A DNA stretch of 64,000 bases from Oegoconia quadripuncta (taxonomy: Eukaryota > Arthropoda > Insecta > Lepidoptera > Autostichidae). The translations under genes were made by a program, and so were the position numbers. Within the stretch, counting starts at the first letter, position 1; each line of letters opens with the position of its first letter. Under the pieces are notes generated by a model. It did not search any database. It was given only the letters and a program-made list of their open reading frames with translations, and was not told the origin of the DNA. Below, one piece after another: positions 61,101-63,272 of this stretch. The DNA is taken from positions 20,297,151-20,361,150 of the forward strand of contig OX438755.1 in NCBI GenBank assembly GCA_949316235.1, read 5' to 3'.

Positions 61101-63272
61101 CTGCCGGGTTCTGCCGTCATCTGACGTCAATCATAGAAGGTTGACCCTGCGAGCGCTTTATAATATGCGCTCCCCGTACTTCGTGATCATCGCGTCGACG
61201 CTGCGACCGGACGAGTATGCTACCTAGCATTGTCTGGCCTTATCGGTGTGCTTCCCTTCGCGTCAGCGCCGAACGAAGTTAGAGTGATGGACTAAGTTGA
61301 GATGTGAAGTGCGTTTCGCTTTATGGCAATAATAAGCGTGTAGTGAAAGTGAAGAAAAAATGTGGAAGCGAACTTTTACGGACTGTATAGCCTATTGTAT
61401 AGCGTAAATTGTAGATAGTTTTATTTCGTGTGACGCTGCGACGTCATGATACGCTGACCATTGTGCTCCTTCATGATTTAGTAGTAATCGGATGTAGTGA
61501 AATCCACATCCTCATACTAGGGGGTGGAATGTTGAGGAGCAAAATGATCAACCATGTTTTTGATGGGAAAATTATTTGTTCTTATCTGAGTATTGTAAAT
61601 TTGATAAATATTTGTGTGGGTAGTAGTGTAAAGCCAGTCTTACGATGTATAGCATCAACATCGAGCCGACCGCTAATTCCTTTTATGGCCACCAGAGGCG
61701 CCCTTTTTAATAAAAATGACAAATTGGTGGGTACCTGCATTTAATTCGCCGCGGGTTCTGATTGGTTAAAATTAATTAATTCCGGCATTGTCATTGGTTG
61801 ACCGATCAGAGCCCGACGGATTTTTTGAGATATAAGCCTGGTACCCACGGACATAGAAAGTAGTACAGAGCACAACGTCAAACAATGCGGTCGGTTCAGC
61901 AGTAATAGTGAAAAGTTAGTGTATGTGATGTGAACAACTGTGAACGAAGAACACGAAATTATACGAAGCATTTTCAACAATCTCCAGAGTTTTTGTGTTG
62001 TGATTTCCCTACGCTCACTCCCCGTGTGATCCTCCCTCGGCACGGCTAAAACCTTACCAGAGCGACCCCAGTGTGGCGCTCTATGTAATATCGTCTACAG
62101 GCTGATAAAGAGCGAAATTCAACTACAAAATGCAGACGATTAATGATAACCTACTCTTATAACTGTTTAGAATATTTATATATCGATAATTATTTCTTTA
62201 ATTGGTAGTATCGTGCACCCTACCTGTTTTTCTACCTACAAATGTCCCATAGCAGTGGGTAGTCTGGAAGTTTTTAGTGATAAGACCGCCTAATTGTGTT
62301 CTATTGTTATCAACAAAAATTATTGTAAATTATTTTGCGCAATAAAGAGTTTTTGTATTGTATTGTATGACAATGCATTTCGAGGAAACCTTACAATTTG
62401 CTAGGGTAGTCTCTGACCTTCTGCGTGTATGTTGGGCACGCCATTGAGTACTTAGTTACATAAAGCGGAGGTGCGTCATATGTTGTGTTTGTTGGAAGAT
62501 AGTATCTCTTTTATAGAATGGCGATGGGGAATGTGCCACGAGTGTCTTTATTGGTAACTTATATCTAGTGAAGGACATAGAGATAAAATAAATTTAAACA
62601 TCGTTGTGCTTGTGTGTACTTAGGTGTATTTATCTATATAGAAGTACTGACTATATCTATTTGTTTCAGGATGAGAAGGCGCCGTTCCCGTTCGTGTACG
62701 ATCAGCTGGGCTGGCCGTGGGCCAAGTACGCCGTCAGCGTCGGCGCCATATGTGCACTCTGCTCCAGGTATACTTTTGTCCGCCTGGCTAGCTACCACCA
62801 TCTTATCTAAATCTGCCGCCAAATAGCATTGTTGTGTTCCGGTTGTCAGAGATAAGATTGCCAGTTCCCCAAATATTTACGGTTCCGGGTTAGAACGCTT
62901 CCACCTTCGGCCTCATCTTCACTTAACATCAGATGTGATTGAGGTCAAGTGCTAACCCGTTGTGCATAAAAAAAATACCCGGACTCCTGAGGGAGAGCCT
63001 GGATTATGTGGGATTTTCACCCACTAAAACCCCTGTCTGTCTTTATTTTGATTGAGCTGTTTACTGTGTGAGGTTGGAGACTTGTTCAATATCGTCCAAT
63101 TCAATTATAAATTCATCATTATTTGGTGTCAGTTTGCTTGGCGCGGTGTTCCCACTCCCACGCATCATCTACGCGATGTCCAACGATGGCCTCCTGTTCC
63201 GCTGCCTCGGCCGCGTCAGCGAACGCTTCCAGACCCCACTAGTGGGGACCATGCTCGCTGGACTGTTCACTG
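11499..63272 (+). CDS. Cationic amino-acid transporter (CAT/SLC7 type), nine exons seen, 3' end outside window
   Basis: Proteins of this family carry arginine, lysine and ornithine across the plasma membrane. Coding exons: 11499-11592, 32725-32973, 37048-37176, 39241-39396, 39673-39777, 42367-42504, 42899-43047, 62670-62767, 63133-63272. Every join is GT/AG and the phases agree, giving about 418 residues; relatives have roughly 600-700, so the last third is beyond 64000. Family motifs in order: [13 protein letters not shown] (TM1), [10 protein letters not shown] (after TM2), [11 protein letters not shown] (TM3), [24 protein letters not shown] and RRPQKSIP (the CAT signature after TM6), [17 protein letters not shown] (TM8 and the following loop). 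No frameshift or stop was found, so the gene looks functional. Introns 1 and 7 are 21.1 and 19.6 kb and full of transposons. Exon 1 is the least certain because it is joined by phase and donor quality only. Confidence 0.85.
11944..12275 (+). repeat. tRNA-derived SINE family S1, full length
   Basis: The head (CCGCCTCCGTGGCTCAATAT, then the B box GGTTCGATCCC) looks like a tRNA pol III promoter. A shared body follows (TGGTTGGTGGTAGGGCATTT, CTGCCGCCAAGCAGCAATGT) and the copy ends in poly-A at 12268. It is the reference copy for the other S1 entries. Confidence 0.85.
12280..13640. other. Intron 1 sequence, no gene recognised
   Basis: 12730-13030 has higher G+C and an open minus frame, but no recognised motif and may be part of a repeat. 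The rest is AT-rich. Confidence 0.35.
13655..13930 (-). repeat. LINE family A 3' tail fragment
   Basis: The minus strand matches the LINE family A tail (motif AGAAGAACAAGCAAGAAACTC region), followed by a decayed stretch like the end of its reading frame. Confidence 0.55.
14150..14452 (+). repeat. LINE family B 3' end, 5'-truncated
   Basis: It matches the 3' end of the LINE at 18288-20445 (CACCTGGATGAGTGGAAGTC, then TCCGGCAGCGGTATTCCTGA) and ends in poly-A at 14442. It encodes only the last residues of the reverse-transcriptase protein. Confidence 0.75.
14453..15229. other. Intron 1 sequence, nothing recognised
   Basis: AT-rich sequence without coding motifs or clear repeats. Confidence 0.35.
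15230..15690. repeat. Dispersed repeat block
   Basis: 15600-15685 (holding CCAAACACTATTGTTTGGGA) recurs inverted at 17875-17945, and a short piece recurs at 45185-45225. The first half resembles common lepidopteran inserts that begin near GGCTGGGCCGATTTGG. The family is unknown to me. Confidence 0.4.
15890..16032 (-). repeat. tRNA-derived SINE family S2
   Basis: The minus strand has a tRNA-like B box (GGGTTCGAATCCCGCGAGGGG) followed by a tail with ATTCCCGAGTCATGAATG. Copies also lie at 36355-36500 (minus) and 45438-45640 (plus). Confidence 0.6.
16286..16853. mobile_element. 568-bp MITE with perfect 20-bp terminal inverted repeats
   Basis: The left end TAGCCCAGGGAAAATACGGT (16286-16305) is repeated exactly as its reverse complement at 16834-16853. 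CAA flanks both sides and may be a 3-bp target duplication. There is no coding capacity. The superfamily is not certain. Confidence 0.7.
16854..17330 (-). pseudogene. Mariner transposase fragment
   Basis: The minus strand encodes the mariner N-terminal helix-turn-helix region: [19 protein letters not shown], then [20 protein letters not shown] and [13 protein letters not shown], all strongly mariner-like. The frame then jumps to a short tail and stops at 16851. The catalytic DDD domain is missing, so this is an internally deleted, inactive copy. It directly abuts the MITE. Confidence 0.75.
18108..20741. mobile_element. hAT-type non-autonomous element with perfect 8-bp target duplication
   Basis: The ends are TAGGGCTTGGTATTCGAATA (left) and the inverse of TAGGGCTTGTAATATTCG (right). 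GTGTAGAC flanks both sides (18100-18107 and 20742-20749). An 8-bp duplication is typical of hAT elements. Both subterminal regions are rich in ATTCGAATA palindromes. No hAT transposase is present; the interior is filled by the LINE at 18288-20445. Confidence 0.8.
18288..20445 (-). pseudogene. LINE family B (jockey/CR1-like) reverse-transcriptase copy, 5'-truncated and frameshifted
   Basis: The element copies itself through RNA. Minus-strand pieces in order: 20395-20045 (linker), 20048-19395 (reverse transcriptase: [37 protein letters not shown]) and 19325-18594 ([26 protein letters not shown] catalytic box, then the thumb region). The pieces lie in different frames, so the copy is dead. The 3' end is poly-A (poly-T in plus reading) near 18290. 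The endonuclease domain is missing. It sits inside the hAT-type element. Confidence 0.85.
21001..21092 (+). mobile_element. Truncated copy of the GGCCCGTATTAATAAA MITE
   Basis: It begins CTAAGGCCCGTATTAATAAA like the full copy at 22793-23110 and is cut off by the SINE that follows. Confidence 0.6.
21094..21330 (+). repeat. SINE family S1, head missing
   Basis: It matches the body of the 11944-12275 copy from GTACTCGGTTTGGTTGGTGG to the poly-A at 21322. The tRNA-like head is missing. Confidence 0.75.
21705..21860 (-). repeat. LINE family A 3' tail
   Basis: Reverse complement of the tail at 22600-22765 (CTACAAAATAAAGCA end, GAACAAGCAAGAAACT inside). Confidence 0.65.
22316..22505 (+). repeat. 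Dispersed repeat, copy 2 of 3
   Basis: Begins CCGGATGAGTTTTTTTACCG. It faces an inverted copy at 23150-23265, so the two may be ends of one older element about 0.95 kb long that later received a LINE tail and a MITE. Confidence 0.5.
22600..22768 (+). repeat. LINE family A 3' tail
   Basis: Matches the 3' untranslated end of the LINE at 39870-40685 (TTCTTGCTTGTTCTTCTCAG, ending AATAAAGCATTTTTTGATTT). 5'-truncated. Confidence 0.65.
22793..23110. mobile_element. 318-bp MITE with 16-bp TIRs and TAA target duplication
   Basis: The TIR GGCCCGTATTAATAAA is perfect at both ends, and TAA flanks both sides (22790-22792 and 23111-23113). A 3-bp TAA duplication fits PIF/Harbinger-type elements. There is no coding capacity. 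Confidence 0.75.
23150..23345 (-). repeat. Dispersed repeat copy 3 of 3, followed by an S1 SINE tail fragment
   Basis: 23160-23260 is the inverted copy of 22316-22410. 23288-23335 matches the end of SINE S1 (ACTTGACCTCAATCACACCTG) on the minus strand. Confidence 0.5.
23350..25330. other. Intron 1 sequence, no gene recognised
   Basis: AT-rich. 24470-24585 resembles 6250-6370 inverted (shared GTCTCGACTGTGTAATATTTG). Nothing else was recognised. Confidence 0.35.
25935..26300 (+). repeat. 160-bp subterminal tandem array, left arm (about 2 copies)
   Basis: The unit contains GCTCTTTTCATTGCC and ACTATGGCGGCCAGTCTCAA. Successive units start 160 bp apart (for example TCAGACCCC at 26099 and 26259). 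The same unit is present about six times, inverted, at 29575-30530. Confidence 0.8.
26642..27106 (+). pseudogene. Inverted partial copy of the zinc-finger transposase 5' end
   Basis: This is a near-identical, oppositely oriented copy of exon 1 ([14 protein letters not shown]…), the intron and the first part of exon 2 of the transposase at 27222-29207. One in-frame TAA interrupts the proline-rich repeat, and the copy stops after the PNYIRAPN motif where a LINE tail begins. It cannot encode an active protein. Confidence 0.8.
27107..27230 (-). repeat. LINE family C 3' end fragment
   Basis: Poly-T followed by TATTAAAAACTGG and CTCACCTGATGGAAAGTGAC, matching the tail of the LINE fragment at 53885-54490. 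It marks the junction between the inverted gene copy and the transposase gene. Confidence 0.65.
27222..29207 (-). CDS. Two-exon zinc-finger DDE transposase (IS5/ISL2EU-like)
   Basis: A transposase for its surrounding element. Exon 1 is 29207-29067 and exon 2 is 28958-27222, joined in phase 0 with GT and AG ends, giving 625 residues. The N-terminus has a zinc-binding pair split by the intron (CVMC at residues 8-11, later CHRC). A short proline-rich repeat follows (VQPPEE/VQPPDE units). The catalytic core fits DDE_Tnp_4-like enzymes: [20 protein letters not shown] and [14 protein letters not shown] carry the presumed D, D and E. No stop or frameshift was seen, so it may be active. The 3' end of the gene lies next to a LINE tail rather than the element's own 3' end, so the original polyadenylation region may be lost. 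Assignment to ISL2EU is from memory of motifs. Confidence 0.8.
29575..30530 (-). repeat. 160-bp subterminal tandem array, right arm (about 6 copies)
   Basis: Units start at intervals of exactly 160 bp (GGGGGTCTGATT near 29741, 29901, 30061, 30221 and 30381). The copies are almost identical, which suggests recent expansion. The inverted left arm has only about two. Confidence 0.85.
30928..31445 (+). repeat. 130-bp minisatellite, four copies
   Basis: Units begin GTTCCAAGGTCCC(A/G)ATTCTCGCGAAGTTG, recur every 130 bp (about 30930, 31060, 31190 and 31320) and contain TATATATATATTGG. The last unit is diverged. The open frame through it is an accident of the repeat. A single similar unit lies at 25418-25480. 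Confidence 0.8.
31715..31862 (+). repeat. LINE family A 3' fragment
   Basis: Matches 40370-40500 (ATCATCCCTGGACA and GCATGCCAGGCTATTT). Confidence 0.6.
31863..32090. repeat. Dispersed lepidopteran-type repeat (CACGCCTGTTTCCCGTAGGG)
   Basis: The block with TGTCACGCCTGTTTCCCGTA and CTACGATCCTGACACACCTT also appears, diverged, at 39495-39655 in intron 4. It is probably part of a LINE; no reading frame is kept. Confidence 0.5.
32100..32162 (+). repeat. LINE family A 3' tail fragment
   Basis: Contains GAGTTTCTTGCTTGTTCTTC and AAATTGCCTTTTGAACAA as in the other family A tails. Confidence 0.55.
32383..32692. repeat. Inverted pair of SINE S1 copies (palindrome)
   Basis: 32383-32505 reads as the SINE head and body on plus; 32510-32692 reads as a copy on minus. 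Both tRNA-like heads lie at the outside. The inner parts of the bodies are lost. RNA from this region could fold into a long hairpin. It ends 32 bases before CAT exon 2. Confidence 0.8.
32725..32973 (+). CDS. CAT transporter exon 2 (TM1-TM2)
   Basis: Acceptor TTTCATTTTCAG, donor TGCTG|GTAAGG, phases 1 and 1. It encodes [13 protein letters not shown], the most conserved membrane segment of the CAT family, and most of TM2. Confidence 0.9.
33035..33368 (+). repeat. SINE family S1 body with a different tRNA-like head
   Basis: The head GTTTGGTGTAGTGGATACAA differs from the usual S1 head, but the B box GGTTCGATCCCC and the whole body are shared. It ends in poly-A at 33360. Confidence 0.75.
33395..34015. 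repeat. LINE family B 3' end (minus) split by a SINE S3 (plus)
   Basis: 33395-33592 and 33908-34010 together read as one family B 3' end on the minus strand (CCGTTCCACAG joins GGTGGTCGTACGTGG, as at 18480). Between them lies a plus-strand SINE (33596-33907), related to 38425-38845 and ending in poly-A. The SINE's own 3' part equals the LINE 3' end. Confidence 0.7.
34147..36310 (-). mobile_element. LINE family C (jockey/CR1-like), 5'-truncated, with long RT frame
   Basis: The 3' end is poly-A (poly-T in plus reading at 34147-34176) on the minus strand. The body holds the reverse-transcriptase frame at 34229-35926. Upstream remnants to about 36310 are frameshifted. No endonuclease domain was found. 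Confidence 0.8.
34229..35926 (-). CDS. LINE reverse transcriptase, partial, with internal deletion
   Basis: An open frame of 565 residues encodes the RT core: [65 protein letters not shown] and the catalytic GYADDST. The thumb and C-terminal region follow ([34 protein letters not shown]). Compared with the copy at 19.4-20.0 kb it lacks the stretch around SCGPDGIP between LDVNKA and KELSPVL, an in-frame deletion of roughly 20 residues in the finger region. That deletion and the missing endonuclease make it unlikely to be active. Confidence 0.85.
   Translation of the reverse strand: MSKSVETNFCRSSLPPLQKPDGSLAFSAVEKANVFASLFASNSRLDTGSNQPPSLPRCDSSMSEITIHCKEVQRALCSLDVNKAKELSPVLTRLFRLSLSQGTVPSIWKLANVQPIPKKGSRADPVNYRPIAITSILCKVMEKVLNSKLLRYLESNDLLSDLQFGFRQRRSTGDLLVYLTHCWGEAIEKCGEAFAVSLDISKAFDRVWHASLLNKLSAYGIPVRFCNWISDFLSGRSIRVVIDGCSSDLMAINAGVPQGSVLSATLFLLHINDLLRPGIVGYADDSTVTERYISSQGTDGTISSLREAMLERTNLTLSLVSKWGDDNLVGFNASKTQACLFSTKRSPPNLTPTFRNITVPVSDHLELLGMKLSSTLNFGTSIESTAQTAAKKLGILNKVKRYFTPGQLLTLYKAQVRSGMEYCCHLWDGSAKYQLAALDSVERRAKRLIGNKELVESHLHSLEHRRKVACLSIFYRIYFGECAEVLHELIPPSPFLHRNSRRTAGYHPHLVDVPFIRTKRFRSSFLIRTAKEWNALPPSVFPIAYNPQLFKVRLNRHLLGKLVPS
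36355..36500 (-). repeat. SINE family S2 tail
   Basis: The minus strand matches 45500-45630 (ACTCGGGAATAAATG and CAATCATCTAGT motifs). Confidence 0.5.
36870..36970 (-). repeat. Dispersed GC-rich repeat
   Basis: CTGGAGCGGGCAGTCCCATA and GGCGGGTTGAACACGTAAAT are the reverse complement of parts of 41050-41160. Confidence 0.5.
37048..37176 (+). CDS. CAT transporter exon 3 (end of TM2, TM3)
   Basis: Acceptor CTTTGACAG, donor TATAG|GTACTT, phases 1 and 1. It encodes [16 protein letters not shown] and [11 protein letters not shown], both family signatures. Confidence 0.9.
   Translation, partial: VFVTRSSAQECRRRGPLTCTAMCASASSSPLSSDGISYSSIL
37208..37372 (+). repeat. SINE family S1, 3'-truncated and diverged
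   Basis: It has the head ACCACCGTGGCTCAATATTA and a diverged B box, and the body breaks off at 37372. It starts about 30 bases after the exon 3 donor. Confidence 0.65.
37496..37660. mobile_element. Palindrome-rich MITE-like element
   Basis: It starts TAAGGCCCGTATTTCAGAAT and contains two near-perfect palindromes (CAAGCGTAGATCTGCGCTTG and CAAGCGGAGATCTCCGCTTG). Its left end resembles the 22793 MITE, while the right end is less clear. Confidence 0.5.
37692..38030 (+). repeat. SINE family S1, full length
   Basis: Head ACCGCCTCCGTGGCTCAATG, B box GGTTCGATTACC (mutated), whole body, short A-rich end at 38020. Confidence 0.8.
38090..38400 (+). pseudogene. Decayed LINE family A reading-frame fragment
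   Basis: Frames 38170-38305 give [12 protein letters not shown] and [14 protein letters not shown] peptides matching the C-terminal part of the copy at 39884-40438, with frameshifts. Confidence 0.5.
38425..38848 (+). repeat. SINE family S3 with LINE family B 3' end
   Basis: The 5' part (GGTAGAGCCACGCTGTAAGC, GACCGACGTCTGAGTAGTGG) is unrelated to LINE B. The 3' 120 bases (GGCCGGCAACGCATCTGTGA to CCGCCCTCTCATAT) equal the LINE B tail and end in a long poly-A at 38819-38844. Confidence 0.7.
39241..39396 (+). CDS. CAT transporter exon 4
   Basis: Acceptor CGTCGTCAG, donor TCTCGG|GTATGA, phases 1 and 1. It encodes the extracellular loop after TM3 ([13 protein letters not shown]) and the start of TM4 (FAFSVIMAF). 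Confidence 0.88.
39485..39655. repeat. Dispersed repeat filling intron 4
   Basis: It resembles 31900-32080 (CGATCCTGACA and GCTCGTCGG motifs). It ends close to the acceptor of exon 5. Confidence 0.45.
39673..39777 (+). CDS. CAT transporter exon 5
   Basis: Acceptor TTTCATCCCCAG, donor TCAAAG|GTGATT, phases 1 and 1. It encodes [14 protein letters not shown] and TM5 ([12 protein letters not shown]). Confidence 0.9.
39870..40685 (+). mobile_element. LINE family A 3' half (jockey-like), 5'-truncated
   Basis: The frame at 39884-40438 encodes the thumb/C-terminal part of a reverse-transcriptase polyprotein ([38 protein letters not shown]). A 3' tail follows, with TTCTTGCTTGTTCTTCTCAG and AATAAAGCATTTTTGAC. 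The catalytic domain is absent. It is the source sequence for the many family A tails in this window. Confidence 0.75.
40805..40900 (+). repeat. Dispersed repeat (AAGTCCCCAACCCGCA)
   Basis: It shares GTGAAGTCCCCAACCCGCA with 43350-43385. Family unknown. Confidence 0.4.
40943..41170 (+). repeat. SINE tRNA-like head joined to GC-rich repeat
   Basis: 40943-41020 is a tRNA-like head (B box GGTTCGATCCCCAGCGGGG). 41055-41170 is the GC-rich segment that recurs inverted at 36870-36970. Confidence 0.55.
41188..41420 (+). repeat. 43-bp GC-rich minisatellite, five copies
   Basis: The unit begins CCGCCCGCAGCTGTGCGGCG and recurs at 41188, 41231, 41274, 41317 and 41360, then breaks off in a partial sixth. 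The units are almost identical. A short (CAGA)n run follows at 41500-41518. Confidence 0.9.
41806..42238. mobile_element. 433-bp deletion derivative of the 25.6-30.6 kb transposon
   Basis: The left part of about 345 bases matches 25581-25920 and the right 65 bases match 30555-30617; the whole interior (arrays and gene) is missing. Both ends carry TTAGGTCCTTACC or its counterpart and TA flanks. It is a classic MITE formed by internal deletion. Confidence 0.8.
42367..42504 (+). CDS. CAT transporter exon 6 (loop and TM6)
   Basis: Acceptor CCCATGTTAG, donor CATCG|GTGAGT, phases 1 and 1. It encodes [18 protein letters not shown] and [10 protein letters not shown]; the last begins the CAT signature. 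Confidence 0.9.
42560..42840. repeat. Intron 6 repeats
   Basis: 42580-42665 resembles 4970-5080 (TCCTCTTCACGGCTGGACGG). 42765-42820 read on minus is a LINE family A tail remnant. The intron is 394 bases long. Confidence 0.45.
42899..43047 (+). CDS. CAT transporter exon 7 (signature and TM7)
   Basis: Acceptor TTATCCCCAG, donor ATGCAG|GTAAAT, phase 1 in and 0 out. It encodes [19 protein letters not shown], the most diagnostic CAT motif, then a hydrophobic span and LMLPYYMQ. Confidence 0.92.
43290..43421 (+). repeat. Repeat into which the BEL element inserted
   Basis: It contains AAGTCCCCAACCCGCATTGG as at 40820. The BEL target duplication GGCTG is at 43417-43421 here and 62100-62104 on the far side. 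Confidence 0.5.
43422..43698 (+). repeat. BEL 5' LTR, left piece
   Basis: Begins TGTTGAGGAGCAAAATGATC. It appears identical to 61530-61806 and is interrupted by the Harbinger element three bases later. Confidence 0.9.
44394..47750 (+). pseudogene. Harbinger Myb/SANT-like DNA-binding protein gene, splice donors damaged
   Basis: The second protein of Harbinger elements helps bring the transposase to DNA and the nucleus. Exons read as 44394-44397, 44469-44692, 45671-45856, 46411-46484, 46604-46840, 47002-47258, 47392-47486 and 47558 onward. The N-terminal trihelix-like domain holds [35 protein letters not shown] and, across the exon 2/3 join, [16 protein letters not shown] proline-rich linker and an Ala/Glu/Arg coiled coil ([20 protein letters not shown], then AAAERR repeats) follow. 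The in-phase donors after exons 4, 6 and 7 do not read GT (GA, TG and CT), although the flanking exons stay in frame. The gene is therefore probably not properly spliced. Confidence 0.65.
45438..45640 (+). repeat. tRNA-derived SINE family S2 within the Myb gene intron
   Basis: A-box-like TTGGTGTAGTGGATAATCGC, B box GGTTCGATTCCCG, then the S2 tail with ATTCCCGAGTCATTGACG. It lies between exons 2 and 3. Confidence 0.7.
47650..48390 (+). repeat. Left arm of an imperfect inverted repeat between the Harbinger genes
   Basis: It pairs with 49965-50590. The best-matched part is 48230-48300 (GGTCGGGTTTTCTTATGGTG) against 50090-50150. Both arms contain the 3' splice-like TTTTGATTTTCAG and a run of AT-rich sequence. 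Confidence 0.65.
48391..49964. other. Spacer between the two Harbinger genes
   Basis: No gene. It holds a perfect palindrome with 21-bp arms (48771-48791 and 48794-48814). Two related segments with GGGGACGATGGGAA-like and AATCCCAGTGTCCCC-like inverted motifs lie near 48960-49010 and 49735-49790. Confidence 0.5.
49965..50590 (-). repeat. Right arm of the inverted repeat between the Harbinger genes
   Basis: Reverse complement of parts of 47650-48390, at the 3' end of the transposase gene. Confidence 0.65.
50701..56592 (-). CDS. PIF/Harbinger transposase, exon 1 split by an insertion
   Basis: The DDE nuclease of the element. Exons on minus: 56592-56355 continuing at 51919-51912 beyond the nested element, then 51832-51636, 51561-51429, 51352-51214 and 51128-50701. 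All joins are GT/AG with matching phases, for 380 residues in total, the usual length for DDE_Tnp_4 Harbinger transposases. Exon 1 has [16 protein letters not shown] and [12 protein letters not shown]; exon 2 has [16 protein letters not shown]. The catalytic residues lie in [14 protein letters not shown] (D), [14 protein letters not shown] (D) and [17 protein letters not shown] (E). Apart from the 4.4-kb insertion there is no stop or frameshift, so the gene was probably functional until then. Confidence 0.85.
52686..53437 (-). repeat. Left arm of a 750-bp inverted repeat
   Basis: It is the reverse complement of 55344-56140 with small indels (matching landmarks: GTGAGCCGCGGTCCTGACGG, and GACTGGCTTTACATTCTTAA inverted). 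It contains the 3' part of the USP-like frame. Confidence 0.8.
53145..53747 (-). CDS. Possible ubiquitin-specific-protease-like domain, C-terminal part
   Basis: An open frame of 200 residues with no certain relative. Its second half resembles the C-terminal half of USP/UCH deubiquitinases: a Cys pair (C96, C101), [20 protein letters not shown], then [19 protein letters not shown] (His162, Trp173, Asp177-178, the position of the catalytic His box) and [11 protein letters not shown] at the end, as in the LFY…R/K end of USPs. The N-terminal Cys box is not in this frame, so upstream exons or lost sequence would be needed for activity. A diverged second copy of its 3' part, with a frameshift, lies in the opposite arm (55370-55640). 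Possibly the gene of the transposon that forms the arms; the function is not established. Confidence 0.4.
   Translation of the reverse strand: MYRIRAQIAEQYFKTNFSKGITEIHCECSVTKIFDEFLIDAIYSADIKENCTNESCVFNNVTRKIVFLLIDMNKKEVSELNDFAASMLVSDNVVLCRRNNCNGIRTFTYVLQNVINFEISQSDLVCIDEVPLEINLESKTYTIIGIIEFLPPISNTFDKIGHCKAHCYRQNKWVCYDDLCNRTTRSRKNIIVHCILYGQK
53885..54495 (-). pseudogene. LINE family C 3' end, 5'-truncated
   Basis: Poly-A at the 3' end (poly-T in plus reading near 53888-53910). The minus frame from about 54415 to 53944 encodes the C-terminal RT region ([46 protein letters not shown]), closely related to 34229-35926. No RT core. Confidence 0.8.
54496..55343. other. Centre of the inverted-arm element, origin unknown
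   Basis: 55030-55230 is richer in G+C and has an open plus frame (63 residues, Ser/Pro-rich) without known motifs. It may be a piece of another retroelement. Confidence 0.3.
55344..56140 (+). repeat. Right arm of the 750-bp inverted repeat
   Basis: Inverted copy of 52686-53437. It carries a frameshifted version of the USP-like 3' coding part, including an intact match to [14 protein letters not shown] sequence with one change ([17 protein letters not shown]). Confidence 0.8.
56918..57210 (+). repeat. BEL 5' LTR, right piece
   Basis: It matches 61807-62099 apparently without differences and ends CGTCTACA. Confidence 0.9.
57213..57229 (+). other. Candidate primer-binding site of the BEL element
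   Basis: TTGGTCCTTCGAGCCGG follows the 5' LTR by two bases. A TGG start is usual for a site pairing with a tRNA 3' CCA end. I did not identify the tRNA. Confidence 0.5.
57278..59041 (+). CDS. BEL/Pao-like Gag protein
   Basis: An intact 587-residue frame starting at the first ATG ([13 protein letters not shown]). Gag forms the particle that packages element RNA. Around residues 90-150 is a charged coiled coil ([40 protein letters not shown]). At about 215-285 lies a cysteine-rich block: [13 protein letters not shown], then the CCHC knuckle [14 protein letters not shown] (C-x2-C-x4-H-x4-C), then [13 protein letters not shown]. This order is typical of BEL/Pao Gag just before protease, but no protease or polymerase follows. 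The remaining 300 residues are acidic and Ser/Val-rich with no family I recognise. The usual DUF1759-type N-terminal region is not evident. Confidence 0.75.
   Translation: MSRRVEDCEKRTMGLREECARDGGAAGAREDRLTVDGFSAPFPPCVGSFKSDSCSTSDCVLEDRRVFQCGACSTQSEPAFVEVSTMTRRQRLELVARQKEAEYEAMVKWARVQEAAIERKLAEKKAAIIAKFMASENEEAEVCSQLEDRALCRRVEERLTTAPPSPSSPRSSAATNTKMLPTQTSCSVMVTASSPLQFAVKPPRESDIRDNDFVCVVCNDNHDLPSCVEFEAFDVDSRWDFVEENRLCYKCFQQGHSSEFCCARNCETCSAPHHVLLHYIDLEPTVDSNIFEYNECSDLAPLVKDAPEVKVTLQERCDVDDDSSGILPCLPNVNGTLLCHSNNSELKLIVNSARSPRTLDFSDTLLDCSLLNHSERIDSKPALFPCQDNPQLEVDREIREGKSSLPIASLTESDCCAQGPIVDSSFVCVRVPNCIGPSVVCEPTIVNVVSELADQNVGLCNRRIESGQEVSQLRRRNTSVPCVNRAHNFVNSLLSGSEFNPLTREWETTFAPTSRLEPCPLMPSVIKISFDRDKMLDLWFSNSSTDVSLCTLLPYFVSGEFDVLTGSLDCVFYNSAKRVSTHVWGRL
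59401..59759 (+). ncRNA. Tandem series of six covarying RNA hairpins
   Basis: Units: 59401-59441, 59459-59499, 59518-59565, 59585-59626, 59645-59695 and 59713-59759. Each has a 5-bp outer stem, a 5'-side bulge close to CCGTAGGAGTGTT, and an inner stem TTGGG…CCCAA. Outer stems read GCCGC/GCGGC (units 1, 2 and 4), GTCGC/GCGAC (3 and 6) and GTTGC/GCAAC (5). Inner stems read TGGGCA/TGCCCA, TTGGGTA/TACCCAA, TTGGGAA/TTCCCAA and TTGGGCAAAG/CTTTGCCCAA. Base changes on one side are matched on the other, so pairing is kept while sequence drifts. Unit 6 has a weaker inner stem. The role is unknown; packaging, dimerisation, export or protein binding are possible. Confidence 0.7.
60301..60351 (+). ncRNA. 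Seventh hairpin unit, separate from the series
   Basis: The outer stem is GCTGC/GCAGC, a fourth compatible combination. The bulge reads CTGGAGAAGTGTG. The inner stem is TTGGGCA/TGCCCAA, extended by AGCT/AGCT. Degenerate units may also exist near 59863-59895 and 59925-59980. Confidence 0.6.
61516..61529 (+). other. Polypurine tract of the BEL element
   Basis: TACTAGGGGGTGGAA directly precedes the TG of the 3' LTR, the place where plus-strand DNA synthesis is primed. Confidence 0.6.
61530..62099 (+). repeat. BEL 3' LTR, intact (570 bp)
   Basis: TGTTGAGGAG… to …CGTCTACA. It shows the uninterrupted sequence ACCGATCAGAGCCCG where the 5' LTR carries the Harbinger insertion. Confidence 0.92.
62670..62767 (+). 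CDS. CAT transporter exon 8
   Basis: Acceptor TTTGTTTCAG, donor TCCAG|GTATAC, phase 0 in and 2 out. It encodes [20 protein letters not shown], a loop and the start of TM8. A SINE starts about nine bases past the donor. Confidence 0.9.
62777..62975 (+). repeat. SINE family S1, 5'-truncated, in intron 8
   Basis: It begins at GTCCGCCTGGCTAGCTACCA in the SINE body and ends in poly-A near 62968. It fills more than half of the 365-base intron. Confidence 0.8.
63133..63272 (+). CDS. CAT transporter exon 9 (last in window)
   Basis: Acceptor TTTGGTGTCAG, donor TCACTG|GTAAGT, phase 2 in and 1 out. It encodes [17 protein letters not shown] and [13 protein letters not shown], typical of CAT and related transporters. 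The gene continues outside the window. Confidence 0.9.

Larger units (their letters stand above)
59042..61529 (+). other. Long non-coding part of the BEL element
   Basis: Between gag and the 3' LTR there is no credible protein. It contains the hairpin series (59401-60351), then a GC-rich stretch with many GCGCGCC(C/T)TG-like repeats (60655-60905). There are two copies of ACTAGGGGGTGG (60397-60408 and 61517-61528), the second being the purine tract next to the 3' LTR. Confidence 0.7.
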
